Below, piece by piece: positions 28,043-39,523 of a stretch of DNA of 64,000 nt (position 1 is its first letter; each line of letters starts with the position of its first letter). Under the pieces are notes generated by a model. It was given only the letters and a program-made list of their open reading frames with translations. It was not told where the DNA came from and searched no databases. This DNA is from Paracoccus acridae (lineage in GTDB: Bacteria > Pseudomonadota > Alphaproteobacteria > Rhodobacterales > Rhodobacteraceae). The stretch covers positions 303,846-367,845 of the forward strand of contig NZ_BMIV01000003.1 in NCBI RefSeq assembly GCF_014642735.1. The letters run 5' to 3'. A program made the translations under genes and the position numbers.

Positions 28043-28104
28043 GAGCTTCCTTTCGATATGCCTTCTGGACATGGTGGCGGGCGCGCGGGGATTGTCCAGT
28101 AACG

Positions 28105-28130
28105 AAAAACGCGCCCCGCAGGGGGGCGCG
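28105..28130 (-). terminator. Rho-independent terminator of the petABC operon
   Basis: On the minus strand an 8-bp perfect stem (CGCGCCCC at 28130-28123 with GGGGCGCG at 28117-28110) is followed by TTTTT. It lies 21 bases after the petC stop. Confidence 0.85.
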
Positions 28131-28151
28131 CCAAGATCGTGGGATCGTGGA

Positions 28152-29567
28152 TCAGTGCTTCTTGTGAAGCTTCCGCTTGTGCGGCGCCCACAGCCGCTTG
28201 TTCGTCAGATACAGCAGCGAGGTCAGCACGATCAAGAACAGCACCGACACCAGGCCGACCTGCTTGCGGTCGGTCAGCTTGGGTTCGGCGGTCCACATCA
28301 GGAAGGCCGAAACGTCGCGGGCCATCTGGTCGACCGTGGCGGGGGTGCCGTCCTCATAGGTGACCAGATCGTCCGACAGGGGCGGCGGCATGGCGATGTT
28401 GCCGCTGGCGAAGGCGGTGTTTTCGTAGAGCACCGTGCCCGCCTGTTCGACTTCCTCGCCGGTATAGCTGACCAGAAGCGCATGGATGTATTCCGGGCCG
28501 CCGATGCCGTTGACCAGCTGGCTGATGCCCGTCCCGTAGGGGCCGTGGAACGCCGCGCGGGCCTTGGCCATCAACGACAGATCCGGTCCCATGCCGTCAC
28601 CCGTGACCGTGGGGAAGTGGTCCGTCGGAAGACGGGCACGTTCCTCGCCGGTTTCGGGGTCCAGGATCGGGGTCAGGTTCGCGGCATAGGCGCGGACCTG
28701 GTCCTCGGGCAGGCCGGGGCCGCCGTCGTCATGCAGCGTGCGGATCGGCACGAACTTCAGGCCGTGGCAGGCCGCGCAGACCTCGGTATAGACCTGAAGG
28801 CCGCGCTGAAGCTGGAACTGGTCGAACTTGCCGAAGGGACCCTCGAAGCTGAAGGCGATGTCCTCGATATGGACGGCGCCGTGGCTGTCGGCATGCTCTT
28901 CCTCGCCCTCGATCGCGGTGTGACCCTCGGCTTCGCTGGCGTCATCCTCGGGCGTGCCCTCGATGTCGTCATGGCCTTCCTCGGCCACCACCGTGCCGGT
29001 GGTTTCCGCCGGGGCGGCGGCTTCGTCGCCTTCCGTGACCTGGACCGCGTCCGCAGCCGGTTCGCCAGCATCGCTGGCGCCTTCGGCGGGCGCGTCGGTG
29101 GCGGGTTCCGCCGCAGCCGGTTCCGCCGCATCTTCGGCGGGCGCGGCAGCGGGTTCCTCGGCAGCGGGTTCCGCCGCAGGCTCGGCCGGGGCGGCGGGCT
29201 GTTCAGCCGCGTCCTCTGCCTGGGGTTCCGCCGGGGTTTCGCCGTCCGTCGCGGTCACCGAAGGCGTTTCCGGTGCCTCCATCGGCGTCTGCTCGGCCCC
29301 GGCGGGGGCTGTTGACGGCTCGGACGACTGGGCCGGCGCGGTTGCGCTTTCCCCAGCCGGGGTTTCTCCTGATCCGGCCTCGACCGGGGCGGCGGGCGCC
29401 TCGGCAGGGGTTTCCGCCGGTGTGGCGGCGGGTTCGGACGACTGCTGCGCACCGGTTCCCCCCTGGGGGGCGGGAACCGGAGTGGCCGCATCCTGCGCAA
29501 GGGCGACGCCGCCCGCAGAGATGGCCAGGGCCAGCGCGGCCGTGAGCGTCTTGGTTCTCAGGGTCAT
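28152..29567 (-). CDS. petC: Cytochrome c1 of the bc1 complex, with long acidic Ala/Pro-rich insert
   Basis: Cytochrome c1 passes electrons from the Rieske protein to soluble or membrane cytochrome c. The 471-residue product has a signal peptide (about 1-24), then roughly 205 residues made almost only of Ala, Pro, Glu, Asp, Thr and Gly. The conserved core starts at [19 protein letters not shown], with heme site CAACH (264-268), NIAMPPPL as the likely Met ligand region and a C-terminal membrane anchor ([15 protein letters not shown]). Other c1 proteins are about 250-290 residues; Paracoccus is known for such an insert. GGAGAG precedes the ATG at 29567. It is the last gene of petABC, with a terminator at 28105-28130. 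Confidence 0.95.
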   Translation of the reverse strand: MTLRTKTLTAALALAISAGGVALAQDAATPVPAPQGGTGAQQSSEPAATPAETPAEAPAAPVEAGSGETPAGESATAPAQSSEPSTAPAGAEQTPMEAPETPSVTATDGETPAEPQAEDAAEQPAAPAEPAAEPAAEEPAAAPAEDAAEPAAAEPATDAPAEGASDAGEPAADAVQVTEGDEAAAPAETTGTVVAEEGHDDIEGTPEDDASEAEGHTAIEGEEEHADSHGAVHIEDIAFSFEGPFGKFDQFQLQRGLQVYTEVCAACHGLKFVPIRTLHDDGGPGLPEDQVRAYAANLTPILDPETGEERARLPTDHFPTVTGDGMGPDLSLMAKARAAFHGPYGTGISQLVNGIGGPEYIHALLVSYTGEEVEQAGTVLYENTAFASGNIAMPPPLSDDLVTYEDGTPATVDQMARDVSAFLMWTAEPKLTDRKQVGLVSVLFLIVLTSLLYLTNKRLWAPHKRKLHKKH

Positions 29568-29580
29568 CGTCTGGCTCTCC

Positions 29581-30903
29581 TTACTCGGCCATGCGCGTGG
29601 GCGATTCGTAATGCGCAAGGTAGTCTTCCTCGATCGTGGCGGGCATCGGCTCGGGCTTCTCGATCACGCCCAGCAGCGGCAGGATGACCAGGAAATAGGC
29701 GAACCAATAGGCCGAGGCGATCAGCGAGATCGTGGCATAGGGTTCCTCGGCCGGCATGGCGCCGCACCACATCAGCAGCACGAAGTCCAGGGCCAGAAGC
29801 CAGTACCACCACTTGAACTGCGGGCGATAGCGGCCCGAGCGTACCCGGCTGGTGTCCAGCCACGGCACAAGCGCCATGACCAGGATCGCGCCGAACATCG
29901 CCAGCACGCCGAAGAACTTGGCGTCGATGATGCCGAAGGACAGGAACTGGACGATCTGCACGATCCAGACATCGGCCGTGAAGGCGCGCAGGATCGCGTA
30001 GAAGGGCAGGAAGTACCATTCCGGCACGATATGGGCCGGGGTCACCAGCGGGTTCGCCTCGATATAGTTGTCGGGGTGGCCCAGATAGTTCGGCATGAAG
30101 CCCACGACCGCGAAGAACACGACCAGCACGACGCCAAGCGCGAACAGGTCCTTCATCACGAAATAGGGCCAGAAGGGCAGGGTGTCCTTCTGCGCGTCTT
30201 CCTTGCTGGTGCGGCGCACCTCGACCCCGGTGGGGTTGTTGTTGCCGGTGGTGTGGAAGGCCCAGATATGGACGATCACAAGGCCCAGGATGACGAAGGG
30301 CAGCAGGTAGTGCAGCGAGAAGAAGCGGTTCAGCGTGGCATTATCCACGGCCGGTCCGCCCAGCAGCCATTGCTGGATCGCGCCGCCGACGCCCGGGACC
30401 GCGCCGAACAGGCCGGTGATCACGGTCGCGCCCCAGAAGGACATCTGGCCCCAGGGCAGCACATAGCCCATGAAGGCGGTGGCCATCATCAGGATATAGA
30501 TCAGCATCCCGATGATATAGGTCACCTCGCGCGGGGCCTTGTAGTTGCCGTAGTAAAGGTTGCGGAACATGTGCAGATACACGGCCACGAAGAACAGCGA
30601 GGCGCCGTTCGCGTGCAGATAGCGCAGCATGTAGCCGCCGTTCACGTTGCGCATGATGTGTTCGACCGATGCGAAGGCCATGTCCACATGCGGCGTGTAA
30701 TGCATCACCAGGACGATGCCGGTGACGATCTGCAGGACCAGGCAGAACATCAAGACGATGCCCCAGATCCACATCCAGTTCAGGTTCTTCGGCGTGGGGA
30801 TCATGATCGTGTCATAGATCACGCCTGCGATCGGCAAGCGGCGGTAAAGCCACTTTTCAAAGCCCGTCTTGGGCTCGTAATGGTCGTGCGGAATTCCGGC
30901 CAT
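29581..30903 (-). CDS. petB: Cytochrome b of the bc1 complex
   Basis: Cytochrome b holds the two b hemes and the quinol oxidation and quinone reduction sites. The 440-residue product has the heme ligands His97, His111, His198 and His212 at the canonical spacing and the PEWY motif at 294-297. Eight membrane segments are seen, plus the loop [20 protein letters not shown] of the Qo site. Length and ligand numbering agree with the Paracoccus and Rhodobacter proteins. It lies 12 bases after petA and 13 before petC. Confidence 0.97.
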   Translation of the reverse strand: MAGIPHDHYEPKTGFEKWLYRRLPIAGVIYDTIMIPTPKNLNWMWIWGIVLMFCLVLQIVTGIVLVMHYTPHVDMAFASVEHIMRNVNGGYMLRYLHANGASLFFVAVYLHMFRNLYYGNYKAPREVTYIIGMLIYILMMATAFMGYVLPWGQMSFWGATVITGLFGAVPGVGGAIQQWLLGGPAVDNATLNRFFSLHYLLPFVILGLVIVHIWAFHTTGNNNPTGVEVRRTSKEDAQKDTLPFWPYFVMKDLFALGVVLVVFFAVVGFMPNYLGHPDNYIEANPLVTPAHIVPEWYFLPFYAILRAFTADVWIVQIVQFLSFGIIDAKFFGVLAMFGAILVMALVPWLDTSRVRSGRYRPQFKWWYWLLALDFVLLMWCGAMPAEEPYATISLIASAYWFAYFLVILPLLGVIEKPEPMPATIEEDYLAHYESPTRMAE

Positions 30904-30915
30904 CGAGATCCCTCC

Positions 30916-31476
30916 TCAGCCCAGCTTGATGGTGGTGTCGTCGAGGAATTCGGCGACGGGAATGTGCAGGTTCTGCGGCGCGGGGCCGCGGCGGATGCGT
31001 CCGGCGGTGTCATAATGCGAACCGTGGCAGGGGCAGAACCAGCCGCCGAAATCGCCCGCGCCGTCCCCGATGGGAACGCAGCCCAGGTGGGTGCAGACGC
31101 CGATCTGGACCAGCCATTCGCCGGCCTCGTCCAGGGTGCGGTTCTCGTCCGTGGCGGGGGCGGTGGGGTCGTTTGCGTTCTGCGCGCTGGGGTCGATCAG
31201 TTCGCTGACATCGACCGCGCGGGCGGCCTCGATCTCCTCGGCGGTGCGGCGGCGGATGAACACGGGCTTGCCCAGCCACTTGACGGTCAGCTGGGTGCCT
31301 TCCGCGACCCCGCTGACATCGACCTGGATCGAGGCGAGCGCCTGGACATCGGCCGAGGGGTTCATCTGGTTCACAAGCGTCCAGGCGGCGGCACCGGCGG
31401 CCACCGTGCCTGCGCCCGCCGTGGCATAATAGAGGAAATCCCTCCGGGTGCCTACGTGGTCATCTGCGTGGGACAC
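30916..31476 (-). CDS. petA: Rieske iron-sulfur subunit of the bc1 complex
   Basis: This 186-residue protein carries the 2Fe-2S cluster that takes electrons from quinol at cytochrome b. The cluster ligands are in CTHLGC (128-133) and CPCHGSHY (148-155). The N-terminus has a twin-arginine motif (TRRDFLYY) and one membrane helix ([18 protein letters not shown]), which anchors the protein as an uncleaved Tat substrate. The start codon is GTG at 31476 with GGAG eight bases before it. It is the first gene of petABC. The leader to 31683 holds a GATAAT at 31574-31569 on the minus strand as a possible -10, without a convincing -35. Confidence 0.96.
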   Translation of the reverse strand: MSHADDHVGTRRDFLYYATAGAGTVAAGAAAWTLVNQMNPSADVQALASIQVDVSGVAEGTQLTVKWLGKPVFIRRRTAEEIEAARAVDVSELIDPSAQNANDPTAPATDENRTLDEAGEWLVQIGVCTHLGCVPIGDGAGDFGGWFCPCHGSHYDTAGRIRRGPAPQNLHIPVAEFLDDTTIKLG

Positions 31477-31683
31477 GGGTCATTCTCCAATTCGGGCCGG
31501 GGACCGGCCGATACGACAATCCGGGCCGCGCATTGTCGCAGCCTTCGCGGGGGCGGTTCTAGCCTTCAATTATCTGTCAGTCCAGCGGGTAAGCCTCTGC
31601 AGGCGGCCCGGATGCCCAGCCGATGTTGGAAATTTGTCGCGGGCATTTCGTCGCAGGTTCTGGGGCAAGGGCCGGGCAAGACA

Positions 31684-31737
31684 GGGGGCTTTCAGCCCCC
31701 TTGGCCGCAAGCGGCCTTCACCCCCGAGGATATGTGA
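31684..31737 (+). repeat. Structured intergenic repeat, copy 1
   Basis: Two adjacent perfect hairpins (GGGGGCT-TTC-AGCCCCC, 31684-31700; GGCCGC-AA-GCGGCC, 31703-31716) are followed by TTCACCCCCGAGGATATGTGA. The same architecture and tail occur on the minus strand at 58847-58780. It lies 13 bases beyond the radC stop and could end radC transcription or stabilise its 3' end. Elements of this layout recur between genes in Rhodobacteraceae, from memory. Confidence 0.75.
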
Positions 31738-31750
31738 AGGAAGAAGAATC

Positions 31751-32518
31751 TCACAAAAGGCCCTGGCTGCGGAAGCTGAGTTCGCGCGACTTGCCGATGA
31801 TCAGGTGGTCGTGGATGGTGATTCCCATGCTGTCGGCGGCCTGGGCGATCCGGGCCGTCATGGTGATGTCGGCATCCGAGGGCGTGGGATCGCCCGAAGG
31901 GTGGTTGTGGACCAGGATCAGGGCCGAGGCATTCAGTTCCAGGGCCCGCCGGATGATTTCGCGCGGATAGACGGGGACATGATCGACGGTGCCGCGCGCC
32001 TGTTCCTCGTCCGCGATCAGGACGTTCTTGCGGTCGAGATAGAGGACGCGGAACTGTTCGATCTCGCGATGCGCCATGGCGGTGTGGCAATAATCCAGAA
32101 GCGCGTCCCATCCTGACAGCACGGGGCGGTGCATGACCTTGGCCCGCGCCATGCGCTGCGCCGCAGCCTCGACGATCTTGAGTTCGGTGACAACGGCCGG
32201 GCCGACGCCCGCAACCTGTTCCAGCCGGGTAGCGGGGGCCGTCAGCACGCGGTTGAAGTCGCCGAAGGTCTCGATCAGGCGGCGGGCGAGGGGTTTCACG
32301 TCCTGGCGGGGAATGGCGCGGAACAGGACCAGTTCCAGCATCTCGTAATCCGGCATGGCGCTGGCGCCGCCCTTCATGAAGCGGTCGCGCAGCCGGGCGC
32401 GGTGATCGGCCAGATAGGACAGCGCCTTGCCGCCGGGAACCGCGATCAGGGCCGCCTCGTCGGGGGCGGGCTGGAACAAGGGCGGGGGCATTTCGCCAAA
32501 GGTGCGATTCGGGTCCAT
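31751..32518 (-). CDS. radC: RadC-family JAB-domain protein
   Basis: This 255-residue protein has a helix-hairpin-helix (QVAGVGPAVVTELK, about 101-114) and a C-terminal JAMM metalloprotease-like fold with HNHPSGDPTPSDAD (204-217), the zinc-binding signature. The name RadC comes from an old repair assignment in E. coli that was later withdrawn. The family is linked to DNA uptake or deaminase-like chemistry in some hosts, but its role is not settled. It is a single gene between dnaJ (48 bases upstream) and a hairpin repeat. Confidence 0.88.
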   Translation of the reverse strand: MDPNRTFGEMPPPLFQPAPDEAALIAVPGGKALSYLADHRARLRDRFMKGGASAMPDYEMLELVLFRAIPRQDVKPLARRLIETFGDFNRVLTAPATRLEQVAGVGPAVVTELKIVEAAAQRMARAKVMHRPVLSGWDALLDYCHTAMAHREIEQFRVLYLDRKNVLIADEEQARGTVDHVPVYPREIIRRALELNASALILVHNHPSGDPTPSDADITMTARIAQAADSMGITIHDHLIIGKSRELSFRSQGLL

Positions 32519-32566
32519 GGCGCCAGCATGGACCCGCAGCGGTGAAGGAAAGGTTAACGCGCGGGA

Positions 32567-33724
32567 TCAGCCGCGCATCCCCTCCCAGAAGTTCTTGACC
32601 TTGTTGAAGAAGCTGTCGGATTGCGGGCTGTTGTCGGCCTGTTCGGCCTCGAACTCGCGCAGCAATTCGCGCTGGCGGGCGGTCAGGTTCACGGGGGTTT
32701 CCACGACCAGTTCGATCAGCATGTCCCCTGGCTCGCCCGCGGCGCCAGGGCCGTGGCGCAGGGGCGGCATCCCCTTGCCGCGCAGGCGCATCTGCCGGCC
32801 CGACTGGCTGCCGGCCGGAACCTTGACGCGGGCGCGGCCGCCGTCGATGGTCGGCACCTCGACCTCTCCGCCCAGGGCGGCGGTGGCCATGCTGACCGGC
32901 ACCTGGCAGGCCAGGACCTTGCCGTCGCGCAGGAAGATCGCGTGGTCCTGCACCTCGATGAAGATATAAAGATCGCCCGCCGGGCCGCCGCGCAGGCCTG
33001 CCTCGCCCTCGCCGGCCAGGCGGATGCGGGTGCCGGTTTCCACGCCGGCGGGGATGTTCACCGACAGCGTGCGTTCGCGTTCGATGCGGCCCGCGCCATG
33101 GCAGGCCTTGCAGGGGTTCTTGACGATCTGGCCCTGGCCGCCACAGGTGGGGCAGGTGCGTTCGACGGTGAAGAAGCCCTGCTGAGCCCGGACCTTGCCC
33201 ATGCCCGCGCAGGTCGGGCAGGCGGCGGGCTGGGTCGCGCCTTCGGCGCCGGTGCCCTGGCATTCCTCGCAGGCGATGGAGCCGGGAACGGTGATCGACT
33301 TCTTCAGCCCGGCATAGGCGTCTTCCAGGCTGACCCGCAAGTTATAGCGCAGATCCTGGCCCCGTTGTGCCCGCGAACGGCCCCCGCCGCCGCCCCGGCG
33401 GCCCATCATGTCGCCGAACAGATCCTCGAACACATCGGCGAAGGCGCTGCCGAAATCGCCCGGATGCGCGCCGCGTCCGTTGAAGCCGCCCATGCCGCCG
33501 TCAAAGGCCGCATGGCCGAAGCGGTCATAGGCCGCCTTCTTCTGGTCGTCCTTGAGGCAGTCATACGCCTCGTTGGCTTCCTTGAAATGGGCTTCGGCCT
33601 GAGGGTTGTCCTTGTTGCGGTCGGGATGAAGTTCCTTCGCCTTCTGGCGATAGGCCTTCTTGATTTCCTCGGCCGATGCCCCGCGCGTCACGCCCAGAAC
33701 CTCGTAATAGCAACGCTTGGCCAT
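32567..33724 (-). CDS. dnaJ: Chaperone DnaJ
   Basis: DnaJ stimulates DnaK ATPase and delivers unfolded proteins. The 385-residue product has a J-domain with HPD (33-35), a Gly/Arg/Phe-rich linker ([15 protein letters not shown]) and four CxxCxGxG zinc-binding repeats: [24 protein letters not shown] and CKACHGAG. The C-terminal substrate domain and dimer helix follow. The start at 33724 ([11 protein letters not shown]) has AGGACA upstream. It follows dnaK after 80 bases that hold a strong hairpin. Confidence 0.97.
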   Translation of the reverse strand: MAKRCYYEVLGVTRGASAEEIKKAYRQKAKELHPDRNKDNPQAEAHFKEANEAYDCLKDDQKKAAYDRFGHAAFDGGMGGFNGRGAHPGDFGSAFADVFEDLFGDMMGRRGGGGGRSRAQRGQDLRYNLRVSLEDAYAGLKKSITVPGSIACEECQGTGAEGATQPAACPTCAGMGKVRAQQGFFTVERTCPTCGGQGQIVKNPCKACHGAGRIERERTLSVNIPAGVETGTRIRLAGEGEAGLRGGPAGDLYIFIEVQDHAIFLRDGKVLACQVPVSMATAALGGEVEVPTIDGGRARVKVPAGSQSGRQMRLRGKGMPPLRHGPGAAGEPGDMLIELVVETPVNLTARQRELLREFEAEQADNSPQSDSFFNKVKNFWEGMRG

Positions 33725-33754
33725 CTTTTGTCCTGTCTGGTTCCCCAACGAAAC

Positions 33755-33784
33755 GGCCGGCCCGCGTCATCCCGCGGACCGGCC
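33755..33784 (-). promoter_or_regulatory. Hairpin in the dnaK-dnaJ spacer
   Basis: A 12-bp stem (33755-33766 with 33773-33784) with one A-C mismatch on the plus strand (G-U pair in the minus-strand RNA) and a 6-base loop fills the gap between dnaK and dnaJ. No T run follows, so it is probably an attenuator or RNA-processing site that lowers dnaJ relative to dnaK. This role is inferred. Confidence 0.55.
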
Positions 33785-33804
33785 CCGAAAGGGTGCGGCC
33801 CGGA

Positions 33805-35721
<1,917 letters not shown>

Positions 35722-35831
35722 GCTTGTTTCCTTCTTGCGGCGATTACACTGGACTTCGGGTCCGTTACGGCCCCCGAGGCCCGATCCCAAAAACACTCTT
35801 CAGGTCCGGGAACCCGGACGCTTCGGGGGTG

Positions 35832-35860
35832 TATATAGGGATGGTTTGAAGCCCCGCAAG
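35832..35860 (-). promoter_or_regulatory. Candidate RpoH heat-shock promoter of dnaKJ
   Basis: On the minus strand CTTGCGG (35860-35854) is followed after 13 bases by CCCTATATA (35840-35832). This fits the general RpoH shape (CTTGAAA then CCCCATNT), although the -35 half matches only at CTTG. It predicts a leader of about 100 bases before dnaK. Confidence 0.45.
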
Positions 35861-35887
35861 CGCCGGATGCGGGCAATTTGCGCCTGC

Positions 35888-36709
35888 TCAATCAGCCGCG
35901 CTCCAGCTGATGGATTCGTATTTGCGGGTGGTGAAGTTGATCAGCAGCCCGATCATCATGGCCGCCAGCGAGAACCAGAGCGCGTAAAGCGGATCGGTCT
36001 TCAGGGGCGTGTAGTTGATGAACAGAAAGCCGCGCTGCTGGTCGATGATGTGGAACAGCGGGTTCCAGATGAACCAGGGCAGCAGGGCATTGGGCACCAG
36101 GTTGCCCACGAACATCTTGCCCGAGGCGAACATGTTGATCCGCTGATAGGCTGTGGTGAGCAGCTTGGACCCGCGCGGCGACCAGGGCCGGATCCCTAGG
36201 AACACCAGTCCGATGCAGGCCCCCGAAAACCACGACAGCAGATACATTCCCAGGGATCCCGGCCAGAAGTCGAACCGGATCGGCGCGATCACCACATGAT
36301 ACAGCCACAGGATCGCGATGCAGCTGACCGTCTGGCGGTAAAGCACCGCCAGGGCCGCCGAGGCGATCAGGATCGCAGGGTTGAGCGGTTCGTGCTTGAC
36401 CAGCCCGCCCGAGACCGAATGGCTGCCCGCCACCGCGCCCGAGGCCTGGACATGGACCATGAACATGAAGATGCCCGACATCAGATACAGCATGAAATCG
36501 CCGCGAATGGGCGAGTTGCGCACCCCCATGACCAGGTAGATCAGCAGGAACGCCATCATGAAGATCGCGGATTGCAGGATCGTCAGCAGCAGGCCCATGA
36601 CCGCGTTGCGATGATCGTTGCGCAGGTTGTAGACGGTCTGGTGATAGATCAGGCCAAGCGTCGTTCCGCCCGCCTGGATGATCGTGCTGTTCTTTCGCTG
36701 GTTGAACAA
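35888..36709 (-). CDS. ABC-2 type permease, polysaccharide export (KpsM/Wzm-like)
   Basis: This 273-residue protein has about six membrane segments and the order of capsule or O-antigen export permeases. Its N-terminal cytoplasmic part (HQTVYNLRNDHRNAVMGLLL) is close to KpsM-like proteins of Rhodobacteraceae. The start is taken as TTG at 36709, since relatives begin with an equivalent FxQRK segment; the ribosome-binding site is poor and an internal start is possible. The ATPase (KpsT-like) that such permeases need is not adjacent. A surface-polysaccharide region begins just upstream on the other strand, so a role in exporting that polymer is plausible but not shown. Confidence 0.75.
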   Translation of the reverse strand: MFNQRKNSTIIQAGGTTLGLIYHQTVYNLRNDHRNAVMGLLLTILQSAIFMMAFLLIYLVMGVRNSPIRGDFMLYLMSGIFMFMVHVQASGAVAGSHSVSGGLVKHEPLNPAILIASAALAVLYRQTVSCIAILWLYHVVIAPIRFDFWPGSLGMYLLSWFSGACIGLVFLGIRPWSPRGSKLLTTAYQRINMFASGKMFVGNLVPNALLPWFIWNPLFHIIDQQRGFLFINYTPLKTDPLYALWFSLAAMMIGLLINFTTRKYESISWSAAD

Positions 36710-36838
36710 AGTCCCTGCCCGCCTGCTGCCTTGTCCGACGGGCGCTTGCCCAAGCCGTCCGCCGCGATCATAAGAGTGTCCGGCCCTCCTCACAATCGAC
36801 AGGGCCGTGCCGAAAGGGCCGTCAGGGAAGGAAACTAG

Positions 36839-37636
36839 ATGGAATTTGAACGACTGACCGCCCTGATGCGGACACTGGCCCTGCAGGCGGGGGCACGGAT
36901 CATGGAAATCTATCAGGCCGATGATTTCGAAATCCGGGCGAAATCCGACGATTCGCCCGTCACCGCCGCGGACGAGGCCGCCGATGCGCTGATCTCGGCC
37001 GGGCTGCGCGAGGCCTTCCCGGACATCCCCCTGATCACCGAGGAGCAGGCCGCGAGCCATGGCCAGGCCGCGCAAACCTTCCTGATCGTCGATCCGCTGG
37101 ACGGCACCAAGGAATTCGTGCAGCGGCGCGGCGATTTCACGGTCAACATCGCCTATGTCCAGGACGGGGTGCCGCTGCATGGCGTGGTCTATGCCCCGGC
37201 CAAGGGACGGCTGTTCTATACCACCGCCGACGGGCGCTCGGTCGAGGAGCACGGCCCCTTCGGCGAGGTTCCGGGCGAAACCGTTCCCATCGGCGTGAAC
37301 CCGATCCCCGACAACCGCGGGTTGATGGTGGTGGCGTCGAAATCCCATCGCGACGCCGCGACCGACGACTATATCGCCCAATACGCGGTGCGCGACATGA
37401 CCAGTGCCGGGTCGTCGCTGAAGTTCTGCCTTGTGGCGACGGGCGAGGCCGATCTTTACCCCCGGCTGGGGCGCACGATGGAATGGGACACGGCGGCGGG
37501 CGATGCCGTGCTGCGTGGCGCCGGCGGCGAAGTGGTCCGGTTCGACGACCATACCCCCCTGACCTATGGCAAGCCGGGGTTCGAAAACCCGTTCTTCATC
37601 GCCTTCGCGCCGGGCGTGCTGCTGGTTCGGGCCTGA
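36839..37636 (+). CDS. cysQ: 3'(2'),5'-bisphosphate nucleotidase CysQ
   Basis: CysQ hydrolyses 3'-phosphoadenosine 5'-phosphate (PAP), the by-product of PAPS-dependent sulfotransfer and assimilation, to AMP. The 265-residue product belongs to the inositol-monophosphatase fold. Metal ligands are in the Glu-Glu of PLITEEQ, in DPLDGTKEF (85-93) and in MEWDTAAGDAVLRGAGG. Its position at the head of a glycan cluster that includes a sulfotransferase suggests that it clears PAP from polysaccharide sulfation as well as from cysteine synthesis. The next gene starts 1 base after its stop. Confidence 0.92.
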   Translation: MEFERLTALMRTLALQAGARIMEIYQADDFEIRAKSDDSPVTAADEAADALISAGLREAFPDIPLITEEQAASHGQAAQTFLIVDPLDGTKEFVQRRGDFTVNIAYVQDGVPLHGVVYAPAKGRLFYTTADGRSVEEHGPFGEVPGETVPIGVNPIPDNRGLMVVASKSHRDAATDDYIAQYAVRDMTSAGSSLKFCLVATGEADLYPRLGRTMEWDTAAGDAVLRGAGGEVVRFDDHTPLTYGKPGFENPFFIAFAPGVLLVRA

Positions 37637-37637
37637 C

Positions 37638-38438
37638 ATGTCGGTCGTGATCGTCATTCCCGCCCGCCATGCCTCGACCCGCTATCCGGGCAAGCCGCTG
37701 GTCGATCTGCGCGGCGCGTCGGGCCAGGCGCGAAGCCTGATCCGGCGCAGCTGGGACGCGGCCATGGCGGTCTCGGGCGTGGAGCGGGTGGTGGTGGCCA
37801 CCGACGACGACCGGATCCGCGAGCACGCGGAAGGGTTCGGGGCCGAGGTGGTGATGACCTCGGCCTTGTGCCGCAATGGCACCGAACGCTGCGCCGAGGC
37901 GGTGGCGAACCTGGGCCTGACGCCCGAGATCGTGGTGAACCTGCAGGGCGACGCGCCCCTGACCCCTGCCTGGTTCGTCGAGGATCTGGTGGCGGGCCTG
38001 CGCGCCGGCCCCGGCTTCGACGTGGCGACGCCGGTCCTGCGCTGCACGGGCCGGATGCGCGCGGATCTTGTCGCGGACCGCCATGCAGGCCGCGTGGGCG
38101 GCACCACGGCGGTCTTCGGTCATGACGGACAGGCGCTGTATTTTTCCAAGGAAGTCATCCCCTTCGCTGCGGGCGATTTCGGCAATGAAGACCCCAGCCC
38201 GGTCTTTCATCATGTGGGCGTCTATGCCTATCGCCCCGGGGCGCTTGCGGATTATGCGACCTGGGGCGAAGGCCGCCTGGAAGGGCTGGAAGGGCTTGAA
38301 CAGTTGCGGTTCCTGGAACGCGGCCGCCGCATCCTGTGCGTCGAGGTCGAGTCGCGCGGCCGACTGTTCTGGGAACTGAACAACCCCCAGGATGTGCCCC
38401 GACTGGAGGAGATGATGCGGGCCATGAACCTGGACTGA
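37638..38438 (+). CDS. kdsB: 3-deoxy-manno-octulosonate cytidylyltransferase (CMP-Kdo synthetase)
   Basis: KdsB activates Kdo with CTP to CMP-Kdo for lipopolysaccharide core or capsule linkers. The 266-residue product has VVIVIPARHASTRYPGKPL, the nucleotide loop of the family, TDDDRIREHAEGFGAEVVMT, RNGTERCAEA and VNLQGDAPLTP, and ends NNPQDVPRLEEMM. It may be the general enzyme or a capsule-specific KpsU type. The ATG at 37638 lies immediately after the cysQ stop, so the two are co-transcribed. Confidence 0.9.
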   Translation: MSVVIVIPARHASTRYPGKPLVDLRGASGQARSLIRRSWDAAMAVSGVERVVVATDDDRIREHAEGFGAEVVMTSALCRNGTERCAEAVANLGLTPEIVVNLQGDAPLTPAWFVEDLVAGLRAGPGFDVATPVLRCTGRMRADLVADRHAGRVGGTTAVFGHDGQALYFSKEVIPFAAGDFGNEDPSPVFHHVGVYAYRPGALADYATWGEGRLEGLEGLEQLRFLERGRRILCVEVESRGRLFWELNNPQDVPRLEEMMRAMNLD

Positions 38439-38501
38439 AGTCTCCGCAACCGCCGATAAAGAGCATTTGCCGAAAATCGGGCGTGTTTTTCTGCAATTGC
38501 A

Positions 38502-38531
38502 TTGGCGCCAAACTGCCGAGGACGCTATGAT
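38502..38531 (+). promoter_or_regulatory. Candidate sigma-70 promoter of galU-galE
   Basis: TTGGCG (38502-38507), an 18-base spacer and TATGAT (38526-38531) lie in the 185-base gap between kdsB and galU. The gap is less GC-rich than its surroundings. The predicted leader is about 85 bases. The -10 matches 5 of 6 positions and the -35 4 of 6. Confidence 0.4.
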
Positions 38532-38623
38532 TGCGCTTGAACAATGCAGCCTTTGCGGGTGACTTTGCGTTAAGCTGCGTTCGGCCCTCGATGGCCCCGA
38601 AAGATCGAAAAAGGTGTCAGCAC

Positions 38624-39520
38624 ATGACTCGTAAAGTAACCAAGGCCATCTTCCCCGTAGCTGGTCTGGGGACACGCTTTCTTCCCGCCACGAAAAGCAT
38701 CCCGAAAGAGATCATGACGCTGGTTGACCGGCCCCTGATCCAATACGCCATCGACGAGGCGCGGGCGGCGGGCATCACCGAATTCATCTTCGTCACCTCG
38801 CGCGGCAAGGGTGCCTTGGAAGATTATTTCGACCATGCGCATGAACTGGAAAGCAGCCTGAAGAAATCCGGCAAGAACGACCTGCTGGAAGTCCTGCGCA
38901 CCACCAACATGGAATCCGGCGCCATCGCCTATATCCGCCAGCACAAGGCCCTGGGCCTGGGTCACGCGGTCTGGTGCGCGCGCCGCCTGGTGGCCGATGA
39001 CGAACCTTTTGCGGTGGTGCTGACGGACGACGTGATCATGGGCGACCCGCCCTGCCTGCAGCAGATGATCGAGGCTTATGGCGAAACCGGCGGCAGCATG
39101 GTCGCCACCATGGAGGTCGCGCCCGAAAAGGCCCAGGCCTATGGCGTGCTGGACGTGGCCGAGGACATGGGCGCCATCGTCAAGGTGCGCGGCATGGTCG
39201 AAAAGCCCCCGCTGGGCACGGCACCGTCGAACCTGGCGGTGATCGGGCGCTATATCCTGGCGCCGACGGTCATGCAGAACCTCAACAAGCTGAAAGCCGG
39301 GTCGGGCGGGGAAATCCAGCTGACCGACGCCATCGCCGACGACATCGCCGCAGGGCGCGACGTCTTCGGCCTGCGCTTCCGCGGCCAGCGGTTCGACTGC
39401 GGATCGAAGGCCGGCTTCCTGCAGGCGACGGTGGCCTTCGGCCTGGAACGCGACGAGTTGAAGGAAGAATTCGCCGAATACCTGCACGACATCATGTCGA
39501 TGCGCCGGGCGGCCGAATAA
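38624..39520 (+). CDS. galU: UTP-glucose-1-phosphate uridylyltransferase
   Basis: GalU makes UDP-glucose from UTP and glucose-1-phosphate, the main donor for exopolysaccharide and periplasmic glucans. The 298-residue product has KAIFPVAGLGTRFLPATKSI with PKEI, the nucleotide loop and catalytic Lys, then VVLTDDVIMGDPPCL, GMVEKPP and FDCGSKAGFLQATV. The ATG at 38624 is preceded by AAAAAGG. It is followed after 3 bases by galE. Confidence 0.96.
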   Translation: MTRKVTKAIFPVAGLGTRFLPATKSIPKEIMTLVDRPLIQYAIDEARAAGITEFIFVTSRGKGALEDYFDHAHELESSLKKSGKNDLLEVLRTTNMESGAIAYIRQHKALGLGHAVWCARRLVADDEPFAVVLTDDVIMGDPPCLQQMIEAYGETGGSMVATMEVAPEKAQAYGVLDVAEDMGAIVKVRGMVEKPPLGTAPSNLAVIGRYILAPTVMQNLNKLKAGSGGEIQLTDAIADDIAAGRDVFGLRFRGQRFDCGSKAGFLQATVAFGLERDELKEEFAEYLHDIMSMRRAAE

Positions 39521-39523
39521 TCC

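Noticed and set aside
31561..31600. A sigma-70 promoter for petABC based on GATAAT at 31574-31569
   Set aside because: No acceptable -35 element at 16-18 bases, so it is mentioned only as a possible -10 in the petA entry.
31751..32518. radC as a DNA-repair gene
   Set aside because: The historical repair assignment of this family was withdrawn; only the JAMM-fold family membership is supported.
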